Part shown: in pieces, positions 22,381 through 35,900 of the stretch
Layout: each line of letters begins with the position of its first letter
Position numbering within the stretch: the first letter of the stretch is position 1
Origin: Chalara sp. BL73
Lineage: Eukaryota > Ascomycota > Leotiomycetes > Helotiales
NCBI GenBank assembly: GCA_918026815.1
Contig: CAKJVC010000089.1
Location: 124,001 to 188,000, forward strand
Direction of reading: 5' to 3'
DNA: 64,000 nucleotides
Made by a program: the position numbers and the translations under genes
The notes under the pieces: generated by a model
What the model saw: only the letters and a program-made list of their open reading frames with translations
The model's database searches: none
What the model was told of the DNA's origin: nothing

Positions 22381-24161
22381 TTACTTTTTTCTGTCTCCGT
22401 CTATATTACATTCGTCATTGATGGTTTGTTGTGCGGTCTGTGTAGTTGATGACACAGAGCTCTGTGTCGGCGCTAGCACATAAAACTCTGAAGTTTCACG
22501 ATCGTACTGGAGCTTTCCGTCGGGAGTGATAGTCCGGTAAGCGATCCACGTTATACGTTTTTTCCGTTGAGCGGCCATAGAAGGACGCTTTTTATACTTT
22601 TTATTTTCGTCGAATTTTCTTTGAGCAAACCAAGTTTCGGGGAAATAGCTGCTTGCCCATAACAAACCTCGCAAGGCGAAGTCTTCGGGTAACGGCCTTG
22701 AGTGATTTTTTTCTGGTACAGAGAAAGTGTCGTTAATAATGCTTCCGTTAATCGCGTTTAAGAACCTCTTTAACTTTTTATATGGGAAGTCCGCTTCAAG
22801 AAGCTTTATCGCTGCCGGATAGCGTGATATCTAAAGTATAAATACCAATGTGCAATGAATATATGGCAGGACATTCGGATCGCCAATACGACTCAACATC
22901 ATTTCGAAAGTTGAATTGCTAAATTGCGTAGCTTTTTTAAAAGAGATCCATAAAGATGGATTACTAGCTCTTTGGCCAGCTTGGCCAGGAGTTATAGCTT
23001 TCATGAGCAAATTTTCATGTTTAGCCCACCTAAGTATTGCAATACTGTTAGTCATTGAAATGTAGCACTCCTGCTTCACGAACTTTCGAGAACTTTTGCC
23101 GATTTGAGTGTTAAGTAAACCAAGAAACTCTGAAGCAACTTTGTCGAATTTATCCAAGTCATTATTTGTGTATAAAAAGGTTTGGGCTTTTATAAATGCC
23201 GCGCTAAGCGGAGTAAATAGATTCTGATTCTGATTATTGTTCGATAGTACAAGTTGAAACAATGTCAGAAGTGATTTTTTAGCTGCGGGATATGGCGATG
23301 CAACACAAAGTGACTTCGAGTAGTAGAATAATTGCTGAAAAGCATCCGGCCACGCCAAGATAGCAAGATGACTAGCTAACGATTAGATTTAGAAAGTAAA
23401 AAAAGGGTGGGGGTAGAGGGGTTGAGGTATAATGGTTTACACAGCACCTCGATGGGTATAAGGTTGATAAAAGAACAACTCACTGATATAGGCGGCCGGT
23501 TGTGGGCGCTTTATCAGACGCTTTAGAGTACTAATGCCGTGAAACTCTAACCCAGGTTTTTTCGTCTTTTTTATCATGGGGTTCGATAGCCATCCGAAAC
23601 CGAGCAAGATCACCAAGACACTCAATCCAAACATTTTCAAGTTCGGGTATGGTGTCATAAAACAAAGCTACACTCGAATATGCAAAATATACGAAAGCTA
23701 GCAAATGTTCGAGCGAAGCTGGTAATCGATTTCTAAAGAGCTCTAAAAGAGAACTGTGGGAACAGCTGAGAGTTAGCTAGTTTGGACTCGGAATGTTTTT
23801 TTTCGTGCTCTTAGATATATCAGAGTTTTAAGAAATTAGGAAGCGCCTACTGTATTCTATAATGCTACATACGTGCTGGCATAGCATATGTTGACACAAG
23901 CTGCTATAAATCTGGATGTGCTGAAGCATGTTTGGAAGTATAGGAAAAGAAGTGGTAATGCTTATTAAGCAACTTGCGATGCGCGACAATAAGTGTTTGC
24001 CAATGCTTATAGTTCGACTGAGGTGCATGAGCTGGGCTAAAAGTGACTTGATTATTGGCCACTTCAATACAAAATGCTTCAGCTTCTATAAGGCTTGCAT
24101 AAATGTTTTGGATCTTGGTAACGACTTGCTTTCGTGAGCTTCGACGAGTTTTAGGCTGCAT
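22381..24161 (-). pseudogene. EST1/SMG7-like (telomerase/NMD-related) protein, RIP-decayed
   Basis: On the minus strand, N-terminal Est1-type sequence (IYASLIEAEAFCIEV, HKHWQTLIVAHRKLL-like) is followed by ELENVWIECLGDLARFRMAI and SKASDKAPTTGRLYQ. Then comes the DNA/RNA-binding-domain block (AWPDAFQQLFYYSKSLC, YPAAKKSLLTLF) and the C-terminal RGLLWASSYFPETWF and RKKRITWIAYRTI. This order is that of the Est1/SMG7-like proteins expanded in Pezizomycotina. Stops replace conserved Trp at ARM-stop-H and SRH-stop-Y (TGG to TAG), with frameshifts elsewhere. A likely intron lies after GRLYQ. Confidence 0.72.
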
Positions 24162-25030
24162 AATTATGTTATACGTCTCCGGACTTTGTACTATTACTAG
24201 ATGTACATTAGTTAATGTATTGCGTGAAATAAATCACGGCCACTGACTGATGATATTGACTTGTACCGGGAATAGACTGGTGGTTAAATATAATGTGCTC
24301 GTACTTAACAAAAGTGTAGATACGAGAAAAGGGAAAGTCGTGCTTTATATAACAGCTAACAGTTCGCAATTTGGGAACTGCGGATTGTTACTAAAGTTAG
24401 GCAACACGATATGTATAGACTATGGAATGCCGCCTCAGTCTTTCTGGCTTACTACACTAGAAGTTTGACTAGGCTTTAAGCTTGCTGGGTCTATTTTCGA
24501 GACTGTATGCCGAATTTAGAGGCCACGTTATGCATGTTCAAGTCTGCCTGAGCAACTAGTCAGAGAAATCTGCGATTCTAGTGTGCGAAACTATTTCGCG
24601 GCTGGATAACCAGATCGATCTCCATGTTCTTTTTTCTTGCTTATTCCCAAGTAATTACGTTTATATAAAATTGCTTAAAGTTTATTTTATTCATTTACTC
24701 TGCGTTTTTTTTTTTAATTCCGTATAATATATCGGCGCCGCTTTAAGCTAGAAGAACTAACTGCAGGCCGGGGACTTCGAGAGATGCTTAATTTAGCACA
24801 AAATAACGAAAAATGAATAATGCTAACGTAACTATTCTTTATATCAAACGCTGCCTTTTGCTTCGCGTGCGGCTCACAGTATTGATGCTCCGTTTTTTTA
24901 GTGATGGCTGAGCAGGTCTGTTGCGATAACGTTGGAACTCGCAAGTACAAGCTAATGCGTCTGGTGGCTTATTTCTGCTCCGATAATCCGACAACCCAAA
25001 TTTCGCTCCAAGTTTCTGCCGCTTGATGAA
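24162..25030. other. No gene seen
   Basis: AT-rich with scattered short frames; nothing recognised. Confidence 0.4.
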
Positions 25031-28000
25031 CTATTCCATTGGTTGCGGAAACCCGCTGATGCTTCGACTGAAGAGTCTATTGAACACTAGCTGGACGTTG
25101 ACCCGACTGGAAGGATGACGTATATGAAACTTTACTTGTTTTTGAAAGCGCCCACACAGCTTACAAATGTCATTCAAGCCGAGCACTCCTAAAGACGTAT
25201 CCTGATGCACAAATTGTGCGTGTGGGTGACTGGCGATGATGCTATGCACAAGGGCACGGCTGTCTGGACTTCGGCAGAAAATCAAACCAGAACATGCGTA
25301 CTGCCTTCTATCCAAAGCTAACGGACCGCTAAGCTCGAAGAAAAACGACACGGCCTTGAAAGCTCTAGCAATGCTTTCTATATCGCCCAGGTTGTGGCGA
25401 ATCTGATCATAAAGATACTGTATTTTGTCAACATTATCAAGATTTGGTTCCTGGTCTGTAAGCAGCAAGTTGAGGCGGAAGTGTTGTTTTCTTGCATCCT
25501 TATCTAGCCTATGCCAATGATCCTCCCAACTGAGCTGGCCATTAAGTGACAATGACTCTATCGAAGCTCGGTAAACGCGCGCTAGGGGGCCGTCTTGTAA
25601 TAGGTTTCGAACGTTGCCGGCCACCGGCGACAGAAGCTTTTGTTGAAAGCTTGTTCCGATGGAAAGAACCAGGTCGCAACTTACATCTTTCTATATCCGC
25701 CGAATCTGACGCAAGCCAGTCCGGGTGGGGTTGGTGCACTTGAGTGCACCGTTTTGGAATGTGCCAAAAGAATCGAGGTACTTTGGCTCGAAATAACTAA
25801 GTTCACATTAGCCCAAACTTTAACTGCTACCATAGTTCGAGCACTTACGTAGGAGCGGCGGTGGTACATCTTGCGCTGCCTACTATTAGTGATTGATAAT
25901 ACAACGAAGCAAGAAACTTACGCCTCCTATAGCAGTATCTCATCCGCCGCCTTTTTGGCGCGGAGGTGTTTGTAGCCTGGTGTGTTAGTTTCGAACAGAT
26001 ATGGAACAGGTCGGTCACATACTCGAATCTCCGCCACGCGTGTCGTCACTATTGTAGTTCGAGAACAAACACAATGTAGCATCTGATATCGTTGTTGCGG
26101 TAACCGCAAATTTCATTCCAGATGGCCGCAATTGGGACGAACTAAACAAACGCTCTGATCCAAATGCTTTTTTCAGAGATTCTTCTAGCACAGAAGCATC
26201 GTATTTACTATCAGAAAAGTAAAGAGTGAAAAGAAACTTAATTACAGCACAAATCGAATATCGAAACCTTTTTTTTGGTGGAAAGATGATTTTTGCGAAT
26301 TTACGGAAAAACGCAAGACACTGCTTTGGGTCCCAGTTCTTTCCGAACAGTCCAATTACCGCAACACTACTTATTGGCTGTCAGCAATCGCATTACTATA
26401 ATTTGCAGCTATTTCTTACCTGAACTTGTTCCGATCCCATAATCGAAGTGATGTTGAACGGCATATTGTTGGCCTAACGCTTGTTGAAGCGCTTCGATGA
26501 AGGCAAGCGAGACAATGCCCCTAATTCCGCCACTATCTATGCTTACTAATCTTACTCGGCAGGTTGGCGGTAGAAACTTTGCCTGGAAATTGACTATTTT
26601 CTGACAACGAGGGCAGGCACTGAGGTTATACTAGTACTCCAATCTTTTCGTCGGCTTGCCAAATATAGCGATGCAGATATCGCAAATCGTATCACTACAC
26701 TCTAAATCGTGTTCCGAATTCCTTTGGAGACAAACAAGACAGAGGGTGGTATGGTTTAGCAGCGACCAAAAATTCCGATTTTGCTTTAGGCTTTGCTGAT
26801 GAAGTGTAGCAGCGGACTGTCTGTCGTACTTCAGATGTGAAAACATTGATATGATGTGCGCCTCGATATCAGCACAGATCATGTCGGTATCCAGCTTTTG
26901 AGCCACCGCGTAGTTGCGCAGTCCTAAAATGCATAATTGGCGATACAAAGTACGAAAGACTTCTGAAGGATTGAACACTTCTTTTGATTAGCTTGGCTTT
27001 ATTTCAATTTAACGCGAGAACTCACAGTGCATATCAGGAGGGAAACTATCAAAAACGATTGCCGACGCAATAAATTCCCAAATAATAGTGGTAGGAAGAC
27101 TATGTTGGGCACACAACGTTATAAACTTGGCTAAGTTCTGCTGAAAGCTTGGAGAGACTGGGAGTTCTTTTTTTGAGCATCGAATAAAATCAAACGTTTG
27201 CAGCGGCGAGTTGACAAATTGAAGAAGTGCCGCGTCAAAAAATGTGGCGATATGCGTTATGGAGAAGAGGGCGTGGGAGTTCATCCGTTCATTGCGCATT
27301 ATTTGCGTTTTATGTTGTATTGTTTCCGCCAGCTTTTCGTAATAACTCCAGGCGAAGAGCCGACCGATGCCCAAAATGTTGACTACACGCAGCGATAAGA
27401 ACAGATGCAGAAAATTGGGATCAGTAACGACCCGGAGCCGAAAGCGCAAGGCTTCGGCGTCGAATTTATTTCCAGGAATGCTCGTAACAACAAGCAAGCG
27501 GGGCCGAACCGTGCTCGGGAGACTTGATGCAGAACTAATTGCCGTTTATGTTGCTATTATATCTACTACTTGATTAAGACCGCCACAGTTCTGAGAAAAA
27601 ATACAACAGACATTAATAAACAAAAATAATAGCTTGGCCAAGACGCGATTAGCCAGGTCTCGCTGCCGTGGACCATTTTTGTCCAGCCACGCTACCGTAT
27701 GATTTTTGGTTTCGTGGCAGGCATTCTTCTTTCCTCTCAATTTCGCTTGAGTATAGTCAGGACCGCTCTCTGCGAGGAGGATCGGATATTCATTGTCGAC
27801 AGTGGCTGAATGGACGCTTATATTTGCAATGCCGTATTTTGGGCAGGCCGAGACGGTGTTGCCAGGGAACAAAGATCGCATAATACGGCCTTTCCACCGT
27901 TTGCCTATAAAGTAAAGGAAACTTGGACGCTGCTTTACCGGATCTGGGAGCGAGGATGAGATATAATGGAGCCGGTTTGTATATTGTAGCTCGATGTCGA

Positions 28001-28124
28001 TTTCGCTCTCGTGCGTACGGAGCCAGTACTGGTGAGGACATGATCCCATTATGAATAGTAACAATGACCAAGACAAGTTTGCTTTTCCCTTTGAATGTTG
28101 CAGTGTGAAAGCTATGATCTCCAC
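25031..28124 (-). pseudogene. Large patatin-like phospholipase (PLP), decayed
   Basis: Reading the minus strand: HQYWLRTHESEIDIELQY, RLHYISSSLPDPVKQRPSF and FIGKRWKGRIMRSLFPGN, then TSIPGNKFDAEALRFRL and a RING-like Cys stretch CLVCLQRNSEHDLEC...CDICIAIFGKPTK. Next comes the patatin core VRLVSIDSGGIRGIVSLAF with the oxyanion glycines, and the nucleophile elbow GIGTSSG followed by an intron. Then PVPYLFETNTPGYKHL and the C-terminal LARVYRASIESLSLNGQLSWEDHW. These domains in this order mark a fungal patatin-like protein with an N-terminal extension. Decay includes TAG for Trp in 'ILL-stop-EA' and Arg-to-Gln changes. PLPs are a reported cargo class of Starship elements. Confidence 0.8.
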
Positions 28125-29182
28125 TACTTAAATACGGATTGTAAAATGTAGAAAATTGCCGACCCTAGTTGAGGTGGTTGGAGGCGCAGTTGTAGCCAGC
28201 CGAACTTTGAGGGTGACATAAATGTTATGTATCCTTCACTTTTCTGAGGTCAAAAAGGTGATCATTGATCAACGATGAGCAAGGATAAAGTGGGGCTTGA
28301 CTAAGCGAGAAGGGAAAAGGGGTCACCGATTAAGCGAACAAAAAAATGTGTCTTCGCGTGACGTTCGCGAAAGCATTAGATTATAGGCTTGGCTAATACA
28401 GAACTTCAAAAGCAGTTTTCAGACACAGCAAACTTGAAGGTTGCTATTTGGATCGGTGGGCTTTACGATGCTATAAATCCCTAATCAATGAATGGCCGTT
28501 TTTTACTATTCTTTCTGAACTCGTCGCCGTATTTAAAATCTGATCGCTGACGTGCTTCTGATAGCTTGTATACAGAAGAGGGTCAGATCGATTGGGCGGT
28601 GCACTTCGAGTTGGAGCAAGATGAGTCTTTTGGGTGCGGGAAACATGCGAGAGCAAGCAGCTCCACTTGCTTCGAAGTTTTGATTCATTTATCCGCCTTT
28701 CCGCTCTTTCGGTCTGTTTCTTTTTGATAAGCCGCATTGCTGTAGCTGTTAAACCAGATTCTTTTGGAGATCGAGGTGCTCGTACCTGGGGAGGACCGAA
28801 GTAGGTAAACAAGTTAGTGTGATATGTTGTGTTGAAACAGAACTTATAATGTTGACGATTTCAGGTTAATGTATCCACGGAAGCTGAGGCTCTCAATTAT
28901 GCGGTTCATGTTTAGACCAACTATTTTGTAGTGGCTACTATTTTCGCTTAGGCAAGCAGGTTTCTGATGGCTTGACTAATGGTCCTTTATTTAAACCGCA
29001 TATAAATCGCGCTACCTTTTGCTTATTTTGTTCGGGAGACGAACGCATTATTGACACTTTCGAAACTTGAAGCATGACGCAGGTGTGTATTTTTAGCGCC
29101 AGAAAAGGCGAAATATCAATCTAATAAGCACTAGGGACAGCTAGACACTTCCGATAAAAATGACGAATCACAAACAGTTGCA
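28125..29182. other. No gene supported
   Basis: A 113-codon minus-strand frame at 28812-28471 lacks an ATG and any recognisable domain; otherwise stops throughout. Confidence 0.4.
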
Positions 29183-29644
29183 ATGGAAATACCCAATTGG
29201 CAAGATCGTGCTAAAATTGCAGAGGAGGAGCTGTCAACGGAACGTACGAGGTTCGCGCAACAGGCCCGCAGGAACCGGCGTCTTCAAGGCCAAATCCAAG
29301 AATTTACGGAAGCGCTAGGACAATCTGTGCATGATTGTGGCGTTTTGAGGTACTACTTCCAGCTTGTCTCGAACTCGAATATGGCTTTCTCCGAAGAACT
29401 TCAAAAGGCAAAATACATGATTCAGACTTTAGAAGCTGTTATTCAGATGCTTTTTATGTCTTTAAAAGCAATTGATAGCGCAGGTTCTATCGGTGGCGCT
29501 CAATCCACCGAAACTGCAGAGTTATCGAGCAGCGCAACGATGCTAGGCAGCACAGAGGTATTGAGCAGTGTCGACTCACCTACGTGTACGGAGACTTTGG
29601 ATTGTATGGATTCGGAAAATTGTGCAGAACATGCTACCAGGTAA
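29183..29644 (+). CDS. Intact coiled-coil orphan protein
   Basis: ATG-started, 153 residues, no stops. Residues 5-95 are helical with heptad-like spacing (AKIAEEELSTERTRFAQQAR, RRLQGQIQEFTEAL, ELQKAKYMIQTLEAVIQMLF). The C-terminal 50 residues are Ser/Thr/Glu-rich. No family is recognised. Composition resembles the coiled-coil gene at 42667-42218, so the two may belong to one group of small accessory genes. It lies between a dead patatin gene and the intact 30885 gene. Confidence 0.5.
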   Translation: MEIPNWQDRAKIAEEELSTERTRFAQQARRNRRLQGQIQEFTEALGQSVHDCGVLRYYFQLVSNSNMAFSEELQKAKYMIQTLEAVIQMLFMSLKAIDSAGSIGGAQSTETAELSSSATMLGSTEVLSSVDSPTCTETLDCMDSENCAEHATR

Positions 29645-30884
29645 TGCAAACATGGTTGCGGCGGTAGTTTAGGTCACCCGTAACTAGTCTAAGAAATCAT
29701 TCAATTGTTATATCTGCCCCAAAGTTCACGCGCGTATTGAGGCGCAGCAGTTGCCAGTATTTTCGCTTTGCTTACAAAGAGACACGACAGAAAAGTGCAC
29801 GCCACGTTGGAGAAACGGAGCAAAGCGGAGATTGGTGTGTGATCCGGTCTTCTTAAACGGAATGATGTTTCCTCGGTACATATGGGCCGGCGCATAAGCA
29901 GTAGTGATTGTTGGTTTAATTCAGCCCATGTGGGCAAAGTATGCAGGCTGCGCTCTTAAAGCATTAATCCGCAAATGATAAAGCTCAAATGGGTGCTTCG
30001 CAGAATGATGCCCGTAAAAATTTTTTTCATCCTTGCCGCTATGTCGTATTGAGCTCACGTTCCTTGCTCGTTTTATTATTTCTGAGTCAGGGAAAGAAGC
30101 TTCAAAACCAGCTATTGCTATTATAGTTGGTTTGTGATCGTAATTAGTTGCGTTGTATCTCTTGTAGCTCTATTCTGGTAGCTCTTTGAGGAAATAACGT
30201 CAAGGATCTTTTTAGATTTTCTCTCACGGCCGCCCGCCGAATTGACTAGCCAAGCGCGGAGACTCAGCTGATCCCACAAAAGGGAACGCTTGTTTTAACA
30301 TGTACTTGGACCCCTAGTCGTTTCCATTGATATGCTTTACTATTGGAGGATTACTGCTGAAAATGGAAATGCGCAGATAGGAAGCGCGGCGACAGGGACC
30401 AAGCAGCTCCGATTCCCGGCCAATCTCTCACGGAAAAAGTATAAATATGTGACTTCTACCTACAGCTCTAGAAGTCAAAATTTTCTGTTCACTTTTGTTC
30501 ACGTTTATTTGCTTACATTTAAACTTTGTTTTTGATATAGAGACTCTGTCCAGGTTCCTTTGTTAAGATACCGCTCGACGAGTATTGTTAGTGATATGCC
30601 TTTTACATCCACGTCGAGCATTTCAACTAGATCACACTTTCTACAACAGCCAGAACTTGCCTTACCAAAAACTGTCACTATGGGCCAGGGAGAGCCCTAA
30701 CCAGAGTCCAGCCCGGAGAGGATTATAGAGGTACCTTTTCGCAAACAACCCATGTTCAATATCGAAATACTGATTTTTTTTTTGTAACATTTAGCTCTAT
30801 TCTTTGCGATGCAAGCTGCAAATAGGGCTTTTGGCGAAAGGTAAACAGCCAAAAATAGACGATATGGCAGAAATGTCTTAATAT
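29645..30884. other. No gene supported
   Basis: Short frames only. The final 60 bp before 30885 hold an AT-rich stretch suitable as a promoter. Confidence 0.4.
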
Positions 30885-31923
30885 ATGGAGCGATTGGAAG
30901 AGATCGACACCTCGTCGTCAAGCGTTCTCGATGCTACAAATATCGCCAAGGTTCTGAGGAATATTAGCAGGCTGGAAAATATTCTAAGGAATGATGAGTT
31001 CTTATTAAAGACCCGGGCAACGAACTTAGGGAAAAAGTGGAATGGAAGCCAGGATCACAGAGGCTCCGCCCAATTACTGGGCGTGCAGCAAATCGATCAA
31101 CGTTGCTTTAACGACAACGAAGCTTCCGAATCCGCTAATTCTTCAACTTTACAGACAGAAATAGTCGATTCGATAGAGGAATCTTTATGGGAGCTGGGTG
31201 CGAAATCAGGGCCGCTCTGTGTACCAGATAGTACTCAGACTAGTGTTACCTCAGAAAAGCCTCCGGCTTTCAGGTTCTCAACCTATACGGCACTACTACC
31301 GTCAGAGGTATCAGACTATTTATCACGGAGAGACACCAGTGAGTTCTGATTATTATTACTTATAAGCGAATTAACATGTCGATGCAGATCCTAATCAAAG
31401 ATCGCCCGTTGCCGTTTTTACTAAGAGGGCCTGCTGGAAGACTGAATCTGCACAGCCAGCTCCCAGGAAGCGGAAGCTGGCTAGTATGATTAGTGAAGGG
31501 ACAGATCCAGACCCGGACTTAAGTGTGATTGAGGAAGAGATATCTCTGGATTCAGACTCAAGTGTTTGTAAGTGAAGCATACCCGACTCAAAGCCACGAA
31601 ACTCACCCGGGCCAGTAGCGGAATGCATTAAAAACAACACGCCAAAGCGCCGGCGCAGGCAAAGGACTTCGCTTCGGGAGCACTTTAACAACGAGATGGG
31701 ATGGATGACTAGTTTCCAACAAAGGATAAACTTGATGCTTGAGGAGGAAGAAAAGAAATTAGAAGCAGCTAGGCAAAAGAGCATGAGGCTGCGTGACGAG
31801 TGCAAAGCAGAACGGAGGTCGATCGGGGAAAATATTCGTAAGCTAACCGCGATGAATGAGGATCTTGTTGCCTGGGGAGCTATAGATGAGAAGGTCACAA
31901 ATGAATGGACGCGCTCGACTTGA
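30885..31923 (+). CDS. Intact three-exon orphan gene with C-terminal coiled coil
   Basis: Two introns splice exactly: 31339-31387 (GTGAGT...CAG, 49 nt) and 31568-31615 (GTAAGTG...CAG, 48 nt), giving 313 residues without a stop. The N-terminus MERLEEIDTSSSSVLDATN leads into a helical, Ser/Glu-rich region. The middle is basic then acidic (APRKRKLASMI, DPDPDLSVIEEE). The C-terminal 90 residues start with a basic patch (TPKRRRRQRTSLREHF) and form a long coiled coil (RINLMLEEEEKKLEAARQKS, DECKAERRSIGENIRKL). A nuclear, dimerising protein is plausible, but I recognise no family. Its stop lies 30 bp before the left terminal repeat of the NLR unit. Confidence 0.68.
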
Positions 31924-31952
31924 GATATGGTCGTTTTACATAGGCCGAAAAT

Positions 31953-32377
31953 ATAACGTCCCTCCCTGCGTGCCGAGAAACCCTGCGAGCCGAGAAAAGC
32001 GATAGGTACTTTGACTTTAAGCATCTCAAACTCCACACCAGCTTATAAGTCCATAAAAATAAAACATCAGTAGCATTACACAGCTATTTATTAGCAATCT
32101 GACACTTTCCGAAGAAAATTTTGTATTCGCATCGTCGCTTTTTCGCCTGATTTATAAGAAGCCCTCATTTAGGCTTTAGTACGAGCTTTTTGCCACAGCT
32201 ATACTGGCAAGCTCTTATTATCCCTTACACGTCCTAAAAGTTCTTATTTAAGCTTCAGATCTATATTTTTTTGTCCGAGACCCTTATAAGCTTTGTGGCT
32301 GCTGTAGCGCGCAAATATACGCAAGATCGCTACTTGGTTCGGTACTTCTGATCGACGGAACTAACGATTCTCGGCTA
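31953..32377 (+). repeat. Left 425-bp terminal inverted repeat
   Basis: Starts ATAACGTCCCTCCCTGCGTG and ends ACGATTCTCGGCTA. It is the mate of 36326-36750 and is non-coding. Confidence 0.85.
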
Positions 32378-32916
32378 AATAGGACTGACTCCGGTGGAAT
32401 AGCAGCCGCACAAAGCAGAAGCAGGCACGTGACCGTTTATTGAGCTTCTGAAGAAAACGCTGCACTCCGCAGTCCCGTTGCTGAGTTACGCTCCACATGA
32501 CTACATTTTACTACATCTCAATGCTAATTTAAGAAATGTCAGCCTAAAGCTTAAAGCTAGAAAATCGAACATAGTAAAAGTGGAAGCTCGACACTAAATA
32601 GATAATCGAAGATAGATTCTGGGTCCGAGATTTCTTTTTCTATTACTTAATTCTCAGATTTCTTTAGCTTTTTTCTTAGCAACAAGAATACATTATTGTT
32701 AATCAAGATTAACTTCGCCGGTGAGCCTGAGCGACTGGGCCGGTTTTGCGCGCTTCCAGTGATGTACGACGATGCTATTACCGCGAGGCTGCCGCTTAGC
32801 TGAGTGCGCCAGCCTCAACCCGACATGAAGTCTTCACTCTTCGCATCTAGGCCAACTCGACGGCTTAACTACTACCGAGAACCCTTTTTCCCGCGATCCT
32901 CGAACCTAGTCGAATA

Positions 32917-35900
32917 ATGCGCTTGCTACAGTACAACAACGATAGCGATTTCAGCCTGACCGAGTTTCTTGAAAGCGATATACTTGAGTATGCTATACTC
33001 TCGCACACATAGAAACAGGATAATAGCAAGGAAGTCACATATGCGGAAGTGATGAGCGAGACTGGCCAGGACAAGGAAGGTTTTAAGAAGATTAGGTTTT
33101 GTGGAGAACAAGCTAAACAAAATAGTCTGCTATACTTTTGGGTTGATACTTGTTGCATCAACAAGCAAAACAAGGCCGAACTCAGGCATTCTATTAACTC
33201 TATGTTCCGTTAGTATCGCAGTGCAAGTCGATGTTATGTTTATTTGTCGGATGTTTCGACAAGGAAGCGAAAAACAAGCGATCTGTCGTTAGAGCATACT
33301 TGGAAATTGAGCTTTCGAGAGAGCAGATAGTTCATTCGAGGCTGGACACTCCAAGAGTTTCTTGCTTTAGCTTCGGTGGAGTTTTTTTTTTTCGAGAGCA
33401 AGCGACTTAGTGACAAGAGCTCTTTCTAGAAACAAATCTGCAAAGCAACAAACATTTCTTTTTTTGCGCTCCAAGAAGAATCTTTATCTCAATTTCACAT
33501 CGATGAGCGAATGCGGTGGATAGAACATCGAGAAACGGGGCAAGAGGAAGATAAAGCGTATTCATTGCTGAGCATTTTCGGTGTTTTTATAGCTCTTACT
33601 TATGGCGAAAGAGTAGCGAAAGCGTTCGATCGGCTGTAGAATAAATTTCGCGAAGTACAGAAATGTATGCAAGACTTACGGCTTACCGACCCCCGCTTTG
33701 ACAAGGAACGTATCGAGGCCACTAAAAGTGGCTTACTAAAAGAAGCTTACCGATAAGTGATAGAAACCTCCGACTTTCAACAATGGCGTACTAGCCAACA
33801 CAATCGGTTACTGTAGATCAAAAGCGACCCTGGAAAAGGCAAGACAATGTTGCTTTGCGGTATTGCCGATAAACTACAGAATTCGTTAGCTAAGTCTGCA
33901 CTTTTGTCGTACTTTTTTTGCCAGGCTACAGATTCCCGGATTAACCGCGCTACAACCGTGCTACGAGGTCTGATTTATTTGCTAGTCGACTAACAGCTAT
34001 TTTTCGTTTCGCATGTGCAAACGAGCTACGATAAAGCTGGCAAGGCGCTTTTTGAAGATGCGAATGCCTGGGTTGCTTTGACCAAGATTTTCTCTGGCAT
34101 TTTACAAGATACAAATCTAGATAATACTTATTTGATTGTCGATGCGCTCGATGAGTGCGTAGTTGACCTGCCAAAATTATTAGATTTCATCGCGCAGATT
34201 TCATTTGTATCTACTCGTGTTAAATAGGTAGTTTCTAGCCGCAACTGGCCAGAAATTGAGAAGACGCTCGACACTGCAATGCAGAAGCGAACGCTATGTC
34301 TCGAGCTGAATGCAGATTCCGTTTTTACTGCCGTTGCGACTTTTATTCAAACTAAAGTTCACGATTTAAGAAAGAAGAACAAATATAAGAGCGAAACACG
34401 AAACGTTATCCAGCAACATTTTTCGCTGAACGCACATAGTACTTTTCTTTGGGTGGCTTTAGTTTGCCAGGAGCTGTCGAATCTTTCAGGATAGAAAGCT
34501 GTCCAGAAGTTGAAAGCATTGCCACCTGGACTCGATGCACTTTACTAGCGGATGCTGGATTAAATTATAGCGTCAAAAAATTCTGAGCTCTGTATGAGTG
34601 TACTGGCTGTCGTATCGACTGTGTATCGGCCCATTACAGTTGACGAGCTAGTGACTTTGGTGAATATGCTTAATGGAGTTGATAGTGAATATAAAGCTTT
34701 AGCAAAAATCATAGGTTACTGCAGATCTTTTTTCGCAATTCGAGAACGTACGATTTTTTTTGTGCACTAGTTAGCAAAGGACTTTCTAATTAAAAAGGCA
34801 TTTCAAGAACTACTTCTCTTCAGAGCACAAGACGTGCATAACAGCATTTTTTCTCGATCACTGCAAGTTATGTCTATGACACTACGGCGTGATATTTATA
34901 ATCTAAGGGCTCCCGGAATCTCTATCGACTAAGTAGAACCGCCCGATCCTGATTCTTTCGCTACAGTGCGGTACTCCTGTCTTTACTGGGTAGATTATTT
35001 CCTCGAATGTCAAACAAGAGAAAACACAATCAAAGACTTTAAGGGCCTCGGCCCGGTTTACAGTTTTTTCCGCTAGTACTTTTTGTATTGGCTTGAGGCG
35101 ATGAGCCTGTTGAAAAGCGTGTCAGAAAGCGTAGTTATGATTCGGAAGCTCGAGGATTTTCAGGTACGTTTTTGTGTAGTCTCGTCGTTGTCAGATTATT
35201 CTAATGTGAACAAGTTTGATAAAAGTCCTAATTTGCGTCCGTTTATACAAGATGCAACGCGGTTTGCCGTATCCAGCCGATCAATTATTGAACAGGCGCC
35301 TTTTCAAGCATATTGTTCGGCTCTGGTTTTCGCCCCAGAAAAAAGCATTGTTCGAGAAACGTTCGAGGAATGTATTCCATTTTGGATCCAGAAAAAGCCT
35401 AGAGTAGAAACATATTGGAATGCGATGCTACAAACACTCGAGGGTCATACGGATACGGTCACTTTAGTGGCCGTTTTTCTTAACGGCAAGCAGATCGTGT
35501 CTGGGTCTGACGATATGACGGTCCGGCGCTGGGACGCGGTTACAGGCCAGCTGCTGCTGCCCGCCCTCGAGGGCCATACGGATAGGGTCACTTCAGTGGC
35601 CTTTTCTCCCGACGGCCAGCAGATCGTGTCTGGGTCTGACGATAGAACGGTCCGGCGCTGGAACGCGGTTACAGGCCAGCAGCTGCTGCCCGCCCTCGAG
35701 GGCCATACGGATAAAGTTACTTCAGTGGCTTTCTTTCCCGACGGCCAGCAGATCGTGTCTGGGTCTGACGATAGAACGGTCCGGCGCTGGGACGCGGTTA
35801 CAGGCCAGCAGCTGCTGCTCGCCCTCGAGGGCCATACGGATAGAGTCACTTTAGTGGCCTTTTTTTTTGACGGCCAGCACTTTCCTACTTTACACGTGTC

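Noticed and set aside
31395..32036. 213-codon minus-strand frame
   Set aside because: It lies opposite the spliced exons of the 30885 gene and the left terminal repeat; the plus-strand exons splice exactly and explain the openness.
35445..35849. 134-codon minus-strand frame with three similar blocks
   Set aside because: It is the antisense shadow of the WD40 units.
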